This document shows, piece by piece, positions 7,922 through 16,714 of a DNA stretch of 64,000 nt. Source of the DNA: Dyella_B nitratireducens (GTDB taxonomy: Bacteria; Pseudomonadota; Gammaproteobacteria; Xanthomonadales; Rhodanobacteraceae); contig NZ_CP064032.1 of the NCBI RefSeq assembly GCF_049532905.1, positions 620,001-684,000 of the forward strand, written 5' to 3'. The notes under the pieces are model-generated. The model searched no databases. It had not been told where the DNA came from and was given only the letters and a program-made list of their open reading frames with translations. The first letter of the stretch is position 1. Each line of letters opens with the position of its first letter. Made by a program: the position numbers and the translations under genes.

Positions 7922-9439
7922 TCATTCGGTGCCGATCGACAACGCCAGACCCAGCTCGGCCATGGGCGTGATTTCCTGCTCCAGGTCCGCCTGCGTGAGC
8001 GGATGCTGTTCCAGCCACGTTGCCGGCAGGCTCAGTCCCAGGCGCTGGGCGCTGGCCGAGAGGCGCAACGGTGGCAGCGATTCGGGGCGGCGTGCACGGC
8101 GGAATAGCACAGCCAGGCGCAGCAGGGCGGTGATGTAGCGGGCGAGCTGGCGGTAGCGCTGCGGCAGGGCGGAGAAGCTGGTCTTGTCCGGCTTGCGCCG
8201 ATGCGCTTGCACGATGGTGGCGAGTAGATGCTGTTCCTGCTTGGAGAAGCCGGCGAGGTCGGCGTTGCGCAGGATGTAGGCACCATGCTGGTGATACTGG
8301 CTGTGTGCGATCGCCAGGCCGATTTCATGCACACGCGCGATCCATGACAGCCACTCGCGCGCTTCGCCATCCAGCTTCCAGTTCGGAGCCGCCTGGTCGA
8401 ACAGCATCAGCGCCGTGGATTCCACGCGGCGCGCTTGCGCGCGATCCACGGCATAACGGTTGGCCAGCGCATCAATGCTGGACGTACGTGGATCGGTGCC
8501 GCCGGCGCGGCCGATCAGATCCCATAGCAGGCCTTCGCGCATCGAGCTTTCGCATACTTGCAGACGTTCGATGCCGAGCGCGGCGAACGCTGCTTCGAAA
8601 ATCACCACGGCACCGGTAAACACCGGCGCGCGATCGTCGGACAGGCCCGGCAGCTTCAGTGCGCTGATCTGTCCCTGTTCAAGCAGCGCATCGCGCAACA
8701 TGGCCAGTGATGTGGGAGTCACGCCGTGATCGGAAAACTTCATGGCTTGCACCACGGCGCCGATCGCCTTGGCGCTGCCGGAAGAGCCGAAGGCGTCGAT
8801 CCAGCCGGCTTCCAGGTACTCCTCCGAGAACTGTTGCAGCAAGACACCGATTTCACCGCGCGCCCGTTGCCAGCGCTTGCGTGTGAGCTTGCCGCCGGGG
8901 AAAAACCGTTGCGTGGTGGCAATGCAGCCTACCTGCACGCTTTCAGTGTGCAGCGGGGCGAGGCCGCGGCCGATGATGAATTCGGTACTGCCACCGCCGA
9001 TGTCGATGACCAGGCGGGGATCGCGCGAAGTGGGCAGGTCATGCGACACGCCCAGGAAGATCAGACGGCCTTCCTCGCGGCCGGATACCACTTCCACCGG
9101 ATGTCCGAGCGCGGCTTCTGCGGCGGTGAGGAAGGCTTGTGGCGAAGCGAGGCGGCGCACTGTATTCGTGGCCACCGCGCGTACACGGGCGGTGGGAATG
9201 CCGGCAATGCGCTGACCGAAGCGGGCCAGGCAATTGAGGGCACGGGCGCGATGCTCGGCATCCAGGGTGCCATCGGCACGCAGGCCGGCGGCCATGCGCA
9301 CCGTTTCGCGCAGGCGGTCGATCACCCGCGGTTCGCCATGCTCCATGCGCGCGACGACCATGTGAAAACTGTTTGAGCCGATGTCGACGGCGGCCATGAG
9401 CTCGCCATCCTTGATCTGCATCTGGTCACCGAGGCTCAC
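7922..9439 (-). CDS. ppx: exopolyphosphatase (Ppx/GppA family)
   Basis: 505 residues. The actin-like ATPase fold shows both phosphate loops: AAVDIGSNSFHMVVARM near the N-terminus and LVIDIGGGSTEFIIG at about 145. A C-terminal HD-like helical region contains ARVHEIGLAIAHSQYHQHGAYI. It releases phosphate from polyphosphate ends, or acts on pppGpp; the two activities cannot be separated by eye. GTG 9439 is favoured because AGGAG lies 7 bases upstream; ATG 9421 is the alternative. It follows ppk on the same strand with a REPIN between them, so polyphosphate synthesis and breakdown sit together beside phoBR. Confidence 0.93.
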   Translation of the reverse strand: MSLGDQMQIKDGELMAAVDIGSNSFHMVVARMEHGEPRVIDRLRETVRMAAGLRADGTLDAEHRARALNCLARFGQRIAGIPTARVRAVATNTVRRLASPQAFLTAAEAALGHPVEVVSGREEGRLIFLGVSHDLPTSRDPRLVIDIGGGSTEFIIGRGLAPLHTESVQVGCIATTQRFFPGGKLTRKRWQRARGEIGVLLQQFSEEYLEAGWIDAFGSSGSAKAIGAVVQAMKFSDHGVTPTSLAMLRDALLEQGQISALKLPGLSDDRAPVFTGAVVIFEAAFAALGIERLQVCESSMREGLLWDLIGRAGGTDPRTSSIDALANRYAVDRAQARRVESTALMLFDQAAPNWKLDGEAREWLSWIARVHEIGLAIAHSQYHQHGAYILRNADLAGFSKQEQHLLATIVQAHRRKPDKTSFSALPQRYRQLARYITALLRLAVLFRRARRPESLPPLRLSASAQRLGLSLPATWLEQHPLTQADLEQEITPMAELGLALSIGTE

Positions 9440-9507
9440 GCGGGACTCCTGTTCGAACTGCCGGGGATTCTCGCATGGATGCGAACATCATCAACCCTGT
9501 AGGTTTC

Positions 9508-9575
9508 GTAGGTTGGGGTGCAAACCCCAACGCAAGAATGGGCATGGCGATGTTGGGGTTTGCACCCCAACCTAC
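9508..9575. repeat. REPIN 2 between ppk and ppx
   Basis: GTAGGTTGGGGTGCAAACC opens the left half and the exact inverted form ends CCCCAACCTAC at 9575. The halves are separated by about 20 bases. The inverted GTAG (CTAC, 9572-9575) provides the TAG stop codon of ppk on the minus strand. Confidence 0.9.
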
Positions 9576-11722
9576 TGGCCGGTCCGGAGCGTTGACGCAA
9601 TGGGGGAGCGAGCAGGCGTGATTACCGACGCACTGCACAGCTTCTCCAACAAGGCTTCTTGCGCCGAATGCGGCTTGTCCTCACCGGGTGTGGCGCGCGT
9701 GTATTGGCCGCCGCTGTCCAGCAACCAGGCGTCCGTGTTGTCTGCCAGGTAATTGGCCAGCGTTTCCTCATACACGCGCGTTGCGAGCTGCGGATCGAGA
9801 ATGGGGAAGGCTACTTCGATGCGTCGTATCAGGTTTCGTTCCATCCAGTCCGCGCTGGCGCAGTAAAGCTCTGGTTTGCCATCGTTGGCGAACCAGTACA
9901 CGCGGCTGTGTTCAAGGAAGCGCCCCACGATCGAGCGCACGCGGATGCGTTCGGAAATGCCGGGCAAGCCCGGGCGTAGCGTGCAGGCGCCGCGCACGAT
10001 CAGGTCGATCTCCACGCCCGCCTGCGCTGCGGTGTAGAGCGCTTCGATCACATGCGACTCGTTCATCGCGTTGAGCTTGGCGACGATCCGCGCTGGCTTG
10101 CCGTTGCGTGCGTGCGCGGTCTCCCGTTCGATCTTCTCCACCACGTTCTTGTACAGCGTGAACGGCGAGTGCAGCAGGCGCTTGAGGTTGATCATCGGCC
10201 CAAGGCCCGAGAGCTGCTGGAAAATCTTGTGCAGGTCTTCGCCGAACTCCGGATTGGCCGTCATCAGGCCGATGTCGGTGTAGAGACGGCTGTTGGCTTG
10301 ATGGTAGTTGCCGGTGGAAAGGTGCACGTAGCGACGCAGGTGGCCATTCTCGCGCCGCACGATCAGCATCATCTTGGCGTGCGTCTTGAAGCCCACCACG
10401 CCGTACACCACCTGCACGCCGGCTTCCTGCAGAAGTGTGGCGAAGCGGATGTTGGCTTCTTCATCGAACCGCGCGCGCAGTTCGATCACCACGGTGACGT
10501 CCTTGCCGCTGCGTGCAGCCTCGATAAGCAAGTCCACCAGCGGGGTGTCCTTGCCGGCGCGGTACAGCGTCTGCTTGATGGCGAGCACGTCCGGATCCTG
10601 CACGGCTTCGCGCAGCAGATCGACCACGGCGTTGAAAGATTCGTAGGGATGATGCAGCAGGATGTCGCGCTGGTTGAGTACGTCGAAGATATTCCGTCCA
10701 CCGCTCAGCGCTGCGGGCAAGGCTGAGGTGAAGCGTGGAAATTTCAGCGCGGGATGATCAAGTTCGTCGTAGACCAGCCCGGCGCGGATGATGTTGACCG
10801 GGCCGTTGCAACGATAGACGTCGCTTTCTTCGAGCTGGAAGTTGTTGATCAACATCGACACGATCGACTGCGGGCAATCGACGCCGATCTCCAGCCGTAC
10901 CGGACGCGCATAGCCGCGGCCGTGCAGCTCTTCCGCCAGGGCGCGGGCGAGGTTCTCGACTTCTTCCTCTTCCACGATCAGCTCGCTGTTGCGGGTGACG
11001 CGGAATTGATAGGAGCCGGCGACCTTGAAGCCGGGGAACATCATGTCGACGAAGGCTTGCAGCAACTCGGCCAGGAACACGTAGTGATCGCCGGGGCCGC
11101 ATACCTCGTTGGGAATGCGGATGATGCGTGGCAGCGAACGCGGTGCGCGCACCAGCGCCATGTGGCCTTCGTGACCGAAGGCGTCACGGCCTTGCAGCAC
11201 CACCGCGATGTTCAAGGTCTTGTTGAGGATGCGCGGGAATGGATGCGCGGGATCGAGTCCCAGCGGCGACAACACCGGCAGCACTTCGTTTTCAAAGTAG
11301 CCGTGCAACCAGCGGCGCTGGCGCGGCGTCCACTGCGAGCGCGTGAGGAAGTGGATGTTCTCGGCAGCCAGTGCCGGGCCGAGTTCGTCCTGCCAGGTGG
11401 TGTATTGCGCGCTGACCAGATCGAGCACGCGTTCGCGGATGCGTGCCAGCAGATCGCCGGAAGGGATGCCGTCAGGACCGGGTGCGGCCGAACCGAACTG
11501 GTGGTGATGCTTGAGCATTGCCACGCGCACTTCGAAGAATTCATCGAGGTTGTTGGCCACGATGCTGAGATAGCGCAGGCGTTCCAGCAGCGGAATGCGG
11601 GTGTCGCGCGCTTGCGCCAGCACTCGGAAATTGAACTCAAGCGTGGCCAGCTCACGGCTCAGGAACAGCTCGGGCTGGGGCGTTTCGACAATAGCGGATT
11701 GGGTGGCTTGGCGACGCGGCAT
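9572..11722 (-). CDS. ppk1: polyphosphate kinase 1
   Basis: A 716-residue enzyme that reversibly polymerises the gamma-phosphate of ATP into polyphosphate. The N-domain starts FLSRELATLEFNFRVLAQA and has NNLDEFFEVRVAMLKHH. The catalytic domains carry the two conserved histidines in VGFKTHAKMMLIVRR (phospho-acceptor) and RFLEHSRVYWFAN, plus SADWMERNLIRRIE. ATG 11722 is taken as start; GTG 11728 is equally possible and neither has a good Shine-Dalgarno. The stop codon comes from a REPIN, so the final residues (LRTGQ) may be variable between strains. It sits downstream of phoR, suggesting Pho control. Confidence 0.95.
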   Translation of the reverse strand: MPRRQATQSAIVETPQPELFLSRELATLEFNFRVLAQARDTRIPLLERLRYLSIVANNLDEFFEVRVAMLKHHHQFGSAAPGPDGIPSGDLLARIRERVLDLVSAQYTTWQDELGPALAAENIHFLTRSQWTPRQRRWLHGYFENEVLPVLSPLGLDPAHPFPRILNKTLNIAVVLQGRDAFGHEGHMALVRAPRSLPRIIRIPNEVCGPGDHYVFLAELLQAFVDMMFPGFKVAGSYQFRVTRNSELIVEEEEVENLARALAEELHGRGYARPVRLEIGVDCPQSIVSMLINNFQLEESDVYRCNGPVNIIRAGLVYDELDHPALKFPRFTSALPAALSGGRNIFDVLNQRDILLHHPYESFNAVVDLLREAVQDPDVLAIKQTLYRAGKDTPLVDLLIEAARSGKDVTVVIELRARFDEEANIRFATLLQEAGVQVVYGVVGFKTHAKMMLIVRRENGHLRRYVHLSTGNYHQANSRLYTDIGLMTANPEFGEDLHKIFQQLSGLGPMINLKRLLHSPFTLYKNVVEKIERETAHARNGKPARIVAKLNAMNESHVIEALYTAAQAGVEIDLIVRGACTLRPGLPGISERIRVRSIVGRFLEHSRVYWFANDGKPELYCASADWMERNLIRRIEVAFPILDPQLATRVYEETLANYLADNTDAWLLDSGGQYTRATPGEDKPHSAQEALLEKLCSASVITPARSPIASTLRTGQ

Positions 11723-11812
11723 CCACACATTCTTACTCAGGAGCCGGTGTTGCGCCTATGTGTTTGTAAGAAGCTGTTCAACGTTTTGTAATGCGATGCG
11801 GACCCAGCCTGT

Positions 11813-13102
11813 TCACTCCGGCCGGGACTCCTGCGTTTCCGGCCCCATCAACCGCTCACGGCCAAAGCAGCACGTAAAGGTGGAACCCTGGCCCGGCGTG
11901 CTGCGGATATCCAGACGCGCCTGATGCAAGCCAAGCACGTGCTTGACGATGGAAAGTCCCAGGCCCGTGCCGCCGCTGTCGCGCGAACGACTGGAGGAGA
12001 CGCGGTAGAAGCGTTCGGTAAGGCGTGACAGGTGATCGGCAGGAATGCCGTAGCCGGTGTCGGTGACCGAATAGTTGGCACCTTCCGCCGTGCGTTCCCA
12101 GCGAATGGTGATGCGCCCGCCGGTGGGCGTATAGCGCACTGCGTTGCTGACCAGATTGGACAACGCGCTGTGCAGATCTTTCGGCGAACCGAGCAGGTCG
12201 ATGTTCGCCATGTTTTCCACGGTAATGCTGTGGCGTCCTTGGCTTAGCGCTTCGGCTTCCTTGCGCAGCGTGGCAAGCAGCGGTGCCATCGGCACGCGTT
12301 CTTCGCTGACGTGATCCTGCGTTTCCAGGCGCGACAGCGTGAGCAGGTCTTCCACGATCTGGCCCATGCGCTTGGATTGCGCGCGCATCTCGTTGAGCAC
12401 GGGCGCCAGGTGCGGTACGTCTTCTGGATCGAGCAGTTCCAGATAGCCGTGAATCACGGTGAGCGGCGTGCGCAATTCATGCGACACGTTGGCCACGAAA
12501 TCGCGGCGAATCTGTTCCAGCCGCGACATGTGACTGATGTCGCGCGCCAGCAGCAAGCGTTGGCGTGCGCCGAACGGCAGCAAGGTCACGTTGATGTGGC
12601 GGCTGGGTGCGCCCGGTGCGCTGACGTCGTTGAGCGGCTCAGGCGAGGGTTCTTCCAGCCAGCCAGCCAGTTCGGAGTTATGCAGGCGTTCCTTCAGCAC
12701 CACGCCACGATCTTGCGGGCGGCGCAGGCCGAGCAGGCTTTCGGCGGCATGGTTGAACCACCGCACGTGCTGCTCCTGGTCGAGCAGCACGATGGCGTCC
12801 GGCAGGCTGCCTGCGGCACGGCGTAGATCATGCAGATTGGCGGCTAGGCGTCGGGAGCGCATCATGAATCGGTCATGCCGGGAGGGGTCGGAAGTACCAA
12901 CCGGGGGGGCGGAGGGTAAGCTCATGATGGGCTTAGGAATGTGACGCAAATGCGTCAGCAGCAAGACAATCTCTGCTATAGCGACCAGCGCCACACCGGT
13001 GGCCACGTGACCACCCGCCAGCCAGCCGCCGAAGGCGCCCACGACCAGCCCCCCGGCCAGCGCGAGGGGAAGTTTCCAGGCGCTTTCGACCAGGTTTTTC
13101 AT
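11813..13102 (-). CDS. phoR: phosphate-regulon sensor histidine kinase PhoR
   Basis: 429 residues. Two N-terminal membrane helices (about 10-27 and 33-50) and no real periplasmic domain, as in PhoR. A PAS domain covers about 95-190 (DAIVLLDQEQHVRWFNHAAESLLGL). HisKA has the phosphorylated His in NVSHELRTPLTVIHGY. The HATPase shows N-box SNLVSNAVRYTP, DTGYGIP and GTGLGLSIVKH. It should autophosphorylate under phosphate limitation and act on PhoB, encoded 12 bases upstream on the same strand. ATG 13102 has GAGG-containing sequence before it. Confidence 0.95.
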   Translation of the reverse strand: MKNLVESAWKLPLALAGGLVVGAFGGWLAGGHVATGVALVAIAEIVLLLTHLRHIPKPIMSLPSAPPVGTSDPSRHDRFMMRSRRLAANLHDLRRAAGSLPDAIVLLDQEQHVRWFNHAAESLLGLRRPQDRGVVLKERLHNSELAGWLEEPSPEPLNDVSAPGAPSRHINVTLLPFGARQRLLLARDISHMSRLEQIRRDFVANVSHELRTPLTVIHGYLELLDPEDVPHLAPVLNEMRAQSKRMGQIVEDLLTLSRLETQDHVSEERVPMAPLLATLRKEAEALSQGRHSITVENMANIDLLGSPKDLHSALSNLVSNAVRYTPTGGRITIRWERTAEGANYSVTDTGYGIPADHLSRLTERFYRVSSSRSRDSGGTGLGLSIVKHVLGLHQARLDIRSTPGQGSTFTCCFGRERLMGPETQESRPE

Positions 13103-13114
13103 CAGGGCTTTGCC

Positions 13115-13804
13115 TCAGGGGCTCGCCGAGAAACGATAACCGGCGCCTCTTACCGTTTGCACCATGTCCTCGAGCTTCCACGGCTCGAGTGTCTTGCGCA
13201 GGCGGCGGATATGCACGTCAACCGTGCGCTCTTCCACATACACGCTGCCGCCCCACACATGGTCGAGCAATTGCGCGCGAGAGTAGACGCGTTCCGGATG
13301 GGTCATGAAGAAATACAGCAGGCGGTATTCGGTGGGACCGATCGGCACCGGCTCGTCACCGGCGAACACGCGGTGCGCCGGACCATCGATGCGCAGGCGG
13401 CCAAGTTCCACCATGCCCGAACCGTCGTCGCCCTGGCTGCGCCGCAGCACGGCCTTGATGCGGGCGATCAGCTCGCGGGTGGAGAAGGGTTTGACGACAT
13501 AGTCGTCCACGCCAGCTTCCAGGCCATTCACACGATCCATTTCCTCGCCGCGCGCGGTGAGCATGATGATCGGGATCTCGCGACTGAGTTCTTCCTTGCG
13601 CAGGCGGCGGGCCAGGTCCAGGCCGCTGGTGCCGGGCAGCATCCAGTCGAGCAGGATCAGATCCGGCACCTGTTCGGCGATGGACATTTGTGCCGTGCGT
13701 GCATCGGCCGCTTGTGCGGTATCCATGCCGGCCTTGCGCAGGGCGAAGGCGACCATGTCGCGGATGGAGGCTTCGTCTTCAACAATCAGGATGCGTTTGT
13801 GCAC
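13115..13804 (-). CDS. phoB: phosphate-regulon response regulator PhoB
   Basis: 229 residues of OmpR/PhoB type. The receiver has the acidic pair in ILIVEDEASIRD, phospho-Asp in LILLDWMLPG, Thr in IIMLTARGEE and Lys in VVKPFSTREL. The C-terminal winged helix has EYRLLYFFMTHPERVYSR and VEERTVDVHIRRLRK. The start is a GTG at 13804 (VHKRILIVEDE). It is the first gene of the phoB-phoR unit and probably also drives ppk/ppx. Confidence 0.96.
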   Translation of the reverse strand: MHKRILIVEDEASIRDMVAFALRKAGMDTAQAADARTAQMSIAEQVPDLILLDWMLPGTSGLDLARRLRKEELSREIPIIMLTARGEEMDRVNGLEAGVDDYVVKPFSTRELIARIKAVLRRSQGDDGSGMVELGRLRIDGPAHRVFAGDEPVPIGPTEYRLLYFFMTHPERVYSRAQLLDHVWGGSVYVEERTVDVHIRRLRKTLEPWKLEDMVQTVRGAGYRFSASP

Positions 13805-13823
13805 GCTCAGGTCCGGAGGGGTG

Positions 13824-13872
13824 GCCTATGACGCAAATATTGCAGCGGTGCAATGTTACGAGCCTATGACAG
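13824..13872 (-). promoter_or_regulatory. candidate Pho-type half sites upstream of phoB
   Basis: On the minus strand there is CTGTCATAGG (13863-13872), a perfect Pho-box half site, and 38 bases nearer the gene GCGTCATAGG. Both share GTCATAGGC. The second half of a canonical 11-bp-period Pho box next to the first is poor, so autoregulation by PhoB is only suggested. Confidence 0.3.
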
Positions 13873-13931
13873 CTTGTGAAAACAGTGTCTTGGCGCGCAT
13901 TTGAAGCCCTTCGCAGGTGGGACTGCCCAGC

Positions 13932-15632
13932 CTATTGGCCATTCGCCCCCATGCTGAAACAAAGCCTGCCCTTGCAACCCGAACCGAATTGCTGCTGCGT
14001 TTGACTGGTGCCATCCGGATTGTCATCCGTGGATACGCGCCGCTTGCGCAGCTCCATCACCAGCGGAGTGAGTTCGGCGATGTGCGCCTGGATGCGGGCG
14101 CGGGCGTAGTAGTCCAGATCGTTGCGCTTGAGCAGGGTCTTGAGCTGCTCCATGGCATCGAAGGGTCGTCCGGAGAGGTAGCTGGCCTGGGCGTAGGCCT
14201 CGCCAGCACGCACCTTGTCACCGGCCTTTTCGCTGGCGCGGGCATAGGCGGTGAACAGGCTTGGTTCGTCCGTGTCTTCCAGCATCGGGCGCAGCAGCTG
14301 GGCGGCCTGGGTGGCCTGTTCGGTGCTGCCACCAAAGGTGAGCGCATTGGCGTAAGCCACGCCGACGGCCTTGTTGCGCGGGGATTCGGTGTTAAGCGCA
14401 GCGTAGATATCCAGGGCGGCACCGCGTTCACCGGCCTGCAGGCGCGCATCGGCCATGGCCAGGCGAATGATCAGATTGTCAGGAGACTTATCCAGCAGGG
14501 GCTGCAACTGAGCGACGGCCTTGCCGCCCTGGCCACTGCGCGTCAATGCCAGCGCATAGCCGTAGTGGTTCTCCGGGGTGTTGTAGCGGCCATCCTGGCG
14601 GCCGAGCAGGCCTGCGTAATAGTTGGCCATGCGATAGGCGTCGTCGGACAACACGCGCACGCGCTCACGCATCAGCAGGTAGGTGTTGGGGCCTTGGCCT
14701 GAGCTGCGCTTGGCAGGGAGCAGGGTGGTCGGATCTTTGACGTAGGCGATCGGAGCGGTCTGCTGTGCCCAGCGGTTCTTGTCGAGCAGGTTGCCGCTGG
14801 GTTGCAGCTTTTGCGCGGCAATCAGCGTGCCGGCGCGTGCTTTGGCATCGCTGATGCGCTCGGCGGTGACCGGGTGGTCTTGCAGCAGGGAAGGCACCTG
14901 GAAGCCACCGGAGTCGGCGCTCATCTCATCTTCCATGCGCTGGAAGAAACCGGCCATGGCGTTCGGGTCGTAACCGGATTTGGCCAGCGTTTCGATGCCG
15001 GTGCGGTCCGCCTCGGCTTCGTCCTTGCGGGTGAAGTTGATTTCCTTCTGCATCAGCACGCCCTGGCCGCCGAGCAAGGTGGCCGCCGCGGCCTGCCCAC
15101 CGGCTGCACCGCCCGCGGCGATCGCGCCCAGGGCGATCAGCGCCATCAGTGGCGTGTCCTTCTTGGCCGATTCGTAAGCGCGCTGCAGATGGTTTTGCGT
15201 GATATGGCCGATTTCGTGTGCCATCACGGCAGCCAGCTCATCTTCGTTGCGCGTGATGACGATCAAGCCGGAGTCGATGCCGATGTAGCCGCCGGGTGCC
15301 GAAAACGCATTGATCACCGGGTCCTTGGCGATGAAGAAAGCGAAGTGGTCCTTCGGCTTGGCTGAGTTCGCGACCAGGCGGAAGCCAAGGTTATTGATGT
15401 AGTCATCCAGTAGCGGGTCGTCCACCACCATGTCCAGCGCACGCATCTGCTGCAGCATCATGGCGCCGTAGTCCTGCGCTTCCTGTGGTGTGATCAGTGC
15501 GTTGGCCGAGCTGCCGAGATCGGGTAGGCGGATATCGTCGGGCTTGTCTTGCGCGCCCGCGGCAAAGGCCACGCTGGCGGCGGCCAGCGTGATCAGCAGG
15601 CGTTTACGGAGATGGCGATGCGGTGTGGTCAT
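13932..15632 (-). CDS. BepA-like periplasmic M48 metalloprotease with TPR region
   Basis: 566 residues. The signal peptide is about residues 1-27 (KRLLITLAAASVAFAAGAQ). The M48 peptidase domain spans about 50-260 with the zinc motif HEIGH in AAVMAHEIGHITQNHLQ and the third ligand region EAEADRTGIETLAKSGYD. A C-terminal helical-repeat region of TPR type follows from about 330. This is the BepA/YfgC architecture, an outer-membrane-assembly protease and chaperone in the periplasm. The family is typically about 490 residues; the extra length is a low-complexity tail (QTQQQFGSGC). It is divergent from the glutaredoxin gene. Confidence 0.9.
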   Translation of the reverse strand: MTTPHRHLRKRLLITLAAASVAFAAGAQDKPDDIRLPDLGSSANALITPQEAQDYGAMMLQQMRALDMVVDDPLLDDYINNLGFRLVANSAKPKDHFAFFIAKDPVINAFSAPGGYIGIDSGLIVITRNEDELAAVMAHEIGHITQNHLQRAYESAKKDTPLMALIALGAIAAGGAAGGQAAAATLLGGQGVLMQKEINFTRKDEAEADRTGIETLAKSGYDPNAMAGFFQRMEDEMSADSGGFQVPSLLQDHPVTAERISDAKARAGTLIAAQKLQPSGNLLDKNRWAQQTAPIAYVKDPTTLLPAKRSSGQGPNTYLLMRERVRVLSDDAYRMANYYAGLLGRQDGRYNTPENHYGYALALTRSGQGGKAVAQLQPLLDKSPDNLIIRLAMADARLQAGERGAALDIYAALNTESPRNKAVGVAYANALTFGGSTEQATQAAQLLRPMLEDTDEPSLFTAYARASEKAGDKVRAGEAYAQASYLSGRPFDAMEQLKTLLKRNDLDYYARARIQAHIAELTPLVMELRKRRVSTDDNPDGTSQTQQQFGSGCKGRLCFSMGANGQ

Positions 15633-15746
15633 AGATGAACGACAATATCACTGAGACCGTTCGACAGTGTGTCAGTTCAGCCCCGAACGGGTTGCTTTCA
15701 TCAGCGCTGCCGCCATTTACGGCGCAAGTTATTCCGGAGTTTCGTG

Positions 15747-16010
15747 ATGCCCAAGATCGAAGTCTATTCCACCGCGGTATGCCCGTACTGCGTAGCCGCC
15801 AAGAACCTGCTGAAGGCTAAAGGCCTGGCGTGGGAAGAGGTGATGGTGGATACCGATCCGGCCCAGCGCGACACCATGCTCCGGCGCAGCGGTGGGCGTC
15901 GCACCGTGCCGCAGATCTTCATCAACGATCAGCACGTGGGTGGTTATGACGACCTGGTCGCCGCCGATCGCAGCGGCAAACTGGCCCAATTGCTGGGAGC
16001 CGCCGCATGA
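15747..16010 (+). CDS. grxC: glutaredoxin 3
   Basis: An 87-residue thioredoxin-fold protein, MPKIEVYSTAVCPYCVAAKNLL, with the dithiol active site CPYC, the cis-Pro motif RTVPQIFI and the glutathione-binding GGYDDL. It reduces protein disulfides and mixed glutathione disulfides in the cytoplasm. CGGAG (15735-15739) selects ATG 15747. Its last codons overlap the ATG of the next gene by 4 bases, so the two are co-translated. Confidence 0.95.
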   Translation: MPKIEVYSTAVCPYCVAAKNLLKAKGLAWEEVMVDTDPAQRDTMLRRSGGRRTVPQIFINDQHVGGYDDLVAADRSGKLAQLLGAAA

Positions 16011-16399
16011 GCTCCGAGAAGGATCGCGTCGCCGAATTCACGGCTTTCCGCCAACGCATGAACGAACGGATTCTGGCGGAAGACAACCAGGTGGTTCGCC
16101 GCTTTTTTGCGCTGGACACACAGACCTACAAGCCCGGCGCGCTGGATGTGAAGACCAAGGAGATGCTCGGCCTGGTCGCTTCGATGGTGCTGCGTTGCGA
16201 TGATTGCATCAGCTATCACATTGCGCAGTGCAAGGACGTGGGCGTGACGCGCGATGAATTCTTTGAAGTGTTCAGCGTGGGCCTGGTGGTGGGTGGATCG
16301 ATCGTGATTCCGCATTTGCGACGGGCGGTGGATTTTCTGGATCGGCTGGAAGGTGGTACTGCGGTCGGGCAGGCGGAAGGTTGCGGCGAGCACGATTAA
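16007..16399 (+). CDS. carboxymuconolactone decarboxylase family protein (AhpD-like)
   Basis: 130 residues, mostly helical. The AhpD-type redox motif is seen in RCDDCISYHIAQC (CxxC followed by His three residues later) and DVKTKEMLGLVASMV precedes it, as in CMD-family small proteins. A thiol-based peroxide-reduction role is plausible because it is translationally coupled to grxC (ATGA overlap). True decarboxylase activity is unlikely. Confidence 0.85.
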   Translation: MSSEKDRVAEFTAFRQRMNERILAEDNQVVRRFFALDTQTYKPGALDVKTKEMLGLVASMVLRCDDCISYHIAQCKDVGVTRDEFFEVFSVGLVVGGSIVIPHLRRAVDFLDRLEGGTAVGQAEGCGEHD

Positions 16400-16441
16400 T
16401 CGAATGGCCTTCTCGGCGCAGGGGCTAAAAGAGCCTTGAAC

Positions 16442-16525
16442 CGTCGTCCCGGCGAAAGCCGGGACCCAGTGCCTTTCAAGCGGGAAAAGCAAAGTCGCTG
16501 GGTCCCGGCTTTCGCTGGGACGACG
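16442..16525. repeat. dRS3-like inverted-repeat element (84 bp)
   Basis: 28-base terminal arms (16442-16469 and 16498-16525) are inverted copies with one mismatch. Each arm contains its own palindrome, CCCGGCGAAAGCCGGG. It is a member of the small-element family also present at 21.1, 30.3 and 42 kb, and lies between the CMD gene and isocitrate dehydrogenase. Confidence 0.85.
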
Positions 16526-16714
16526 AATTTGAGGTTTGCGCGGGGAAATCCTTCATTCGAATTGAAGCAACGCTCCATACGAGCATTTCCAACGCCTGCC
16601 AGCCTTCTCAGGCTGTTCGCCGACAGGCGCATCAGGGATAATTGCGCAGTTTTCAGCCAGGCGCCTTCCCCTGCGTGCCGGCATCCCCGCTTCATTCCCC
16701 AAGGAGTTCCCACC

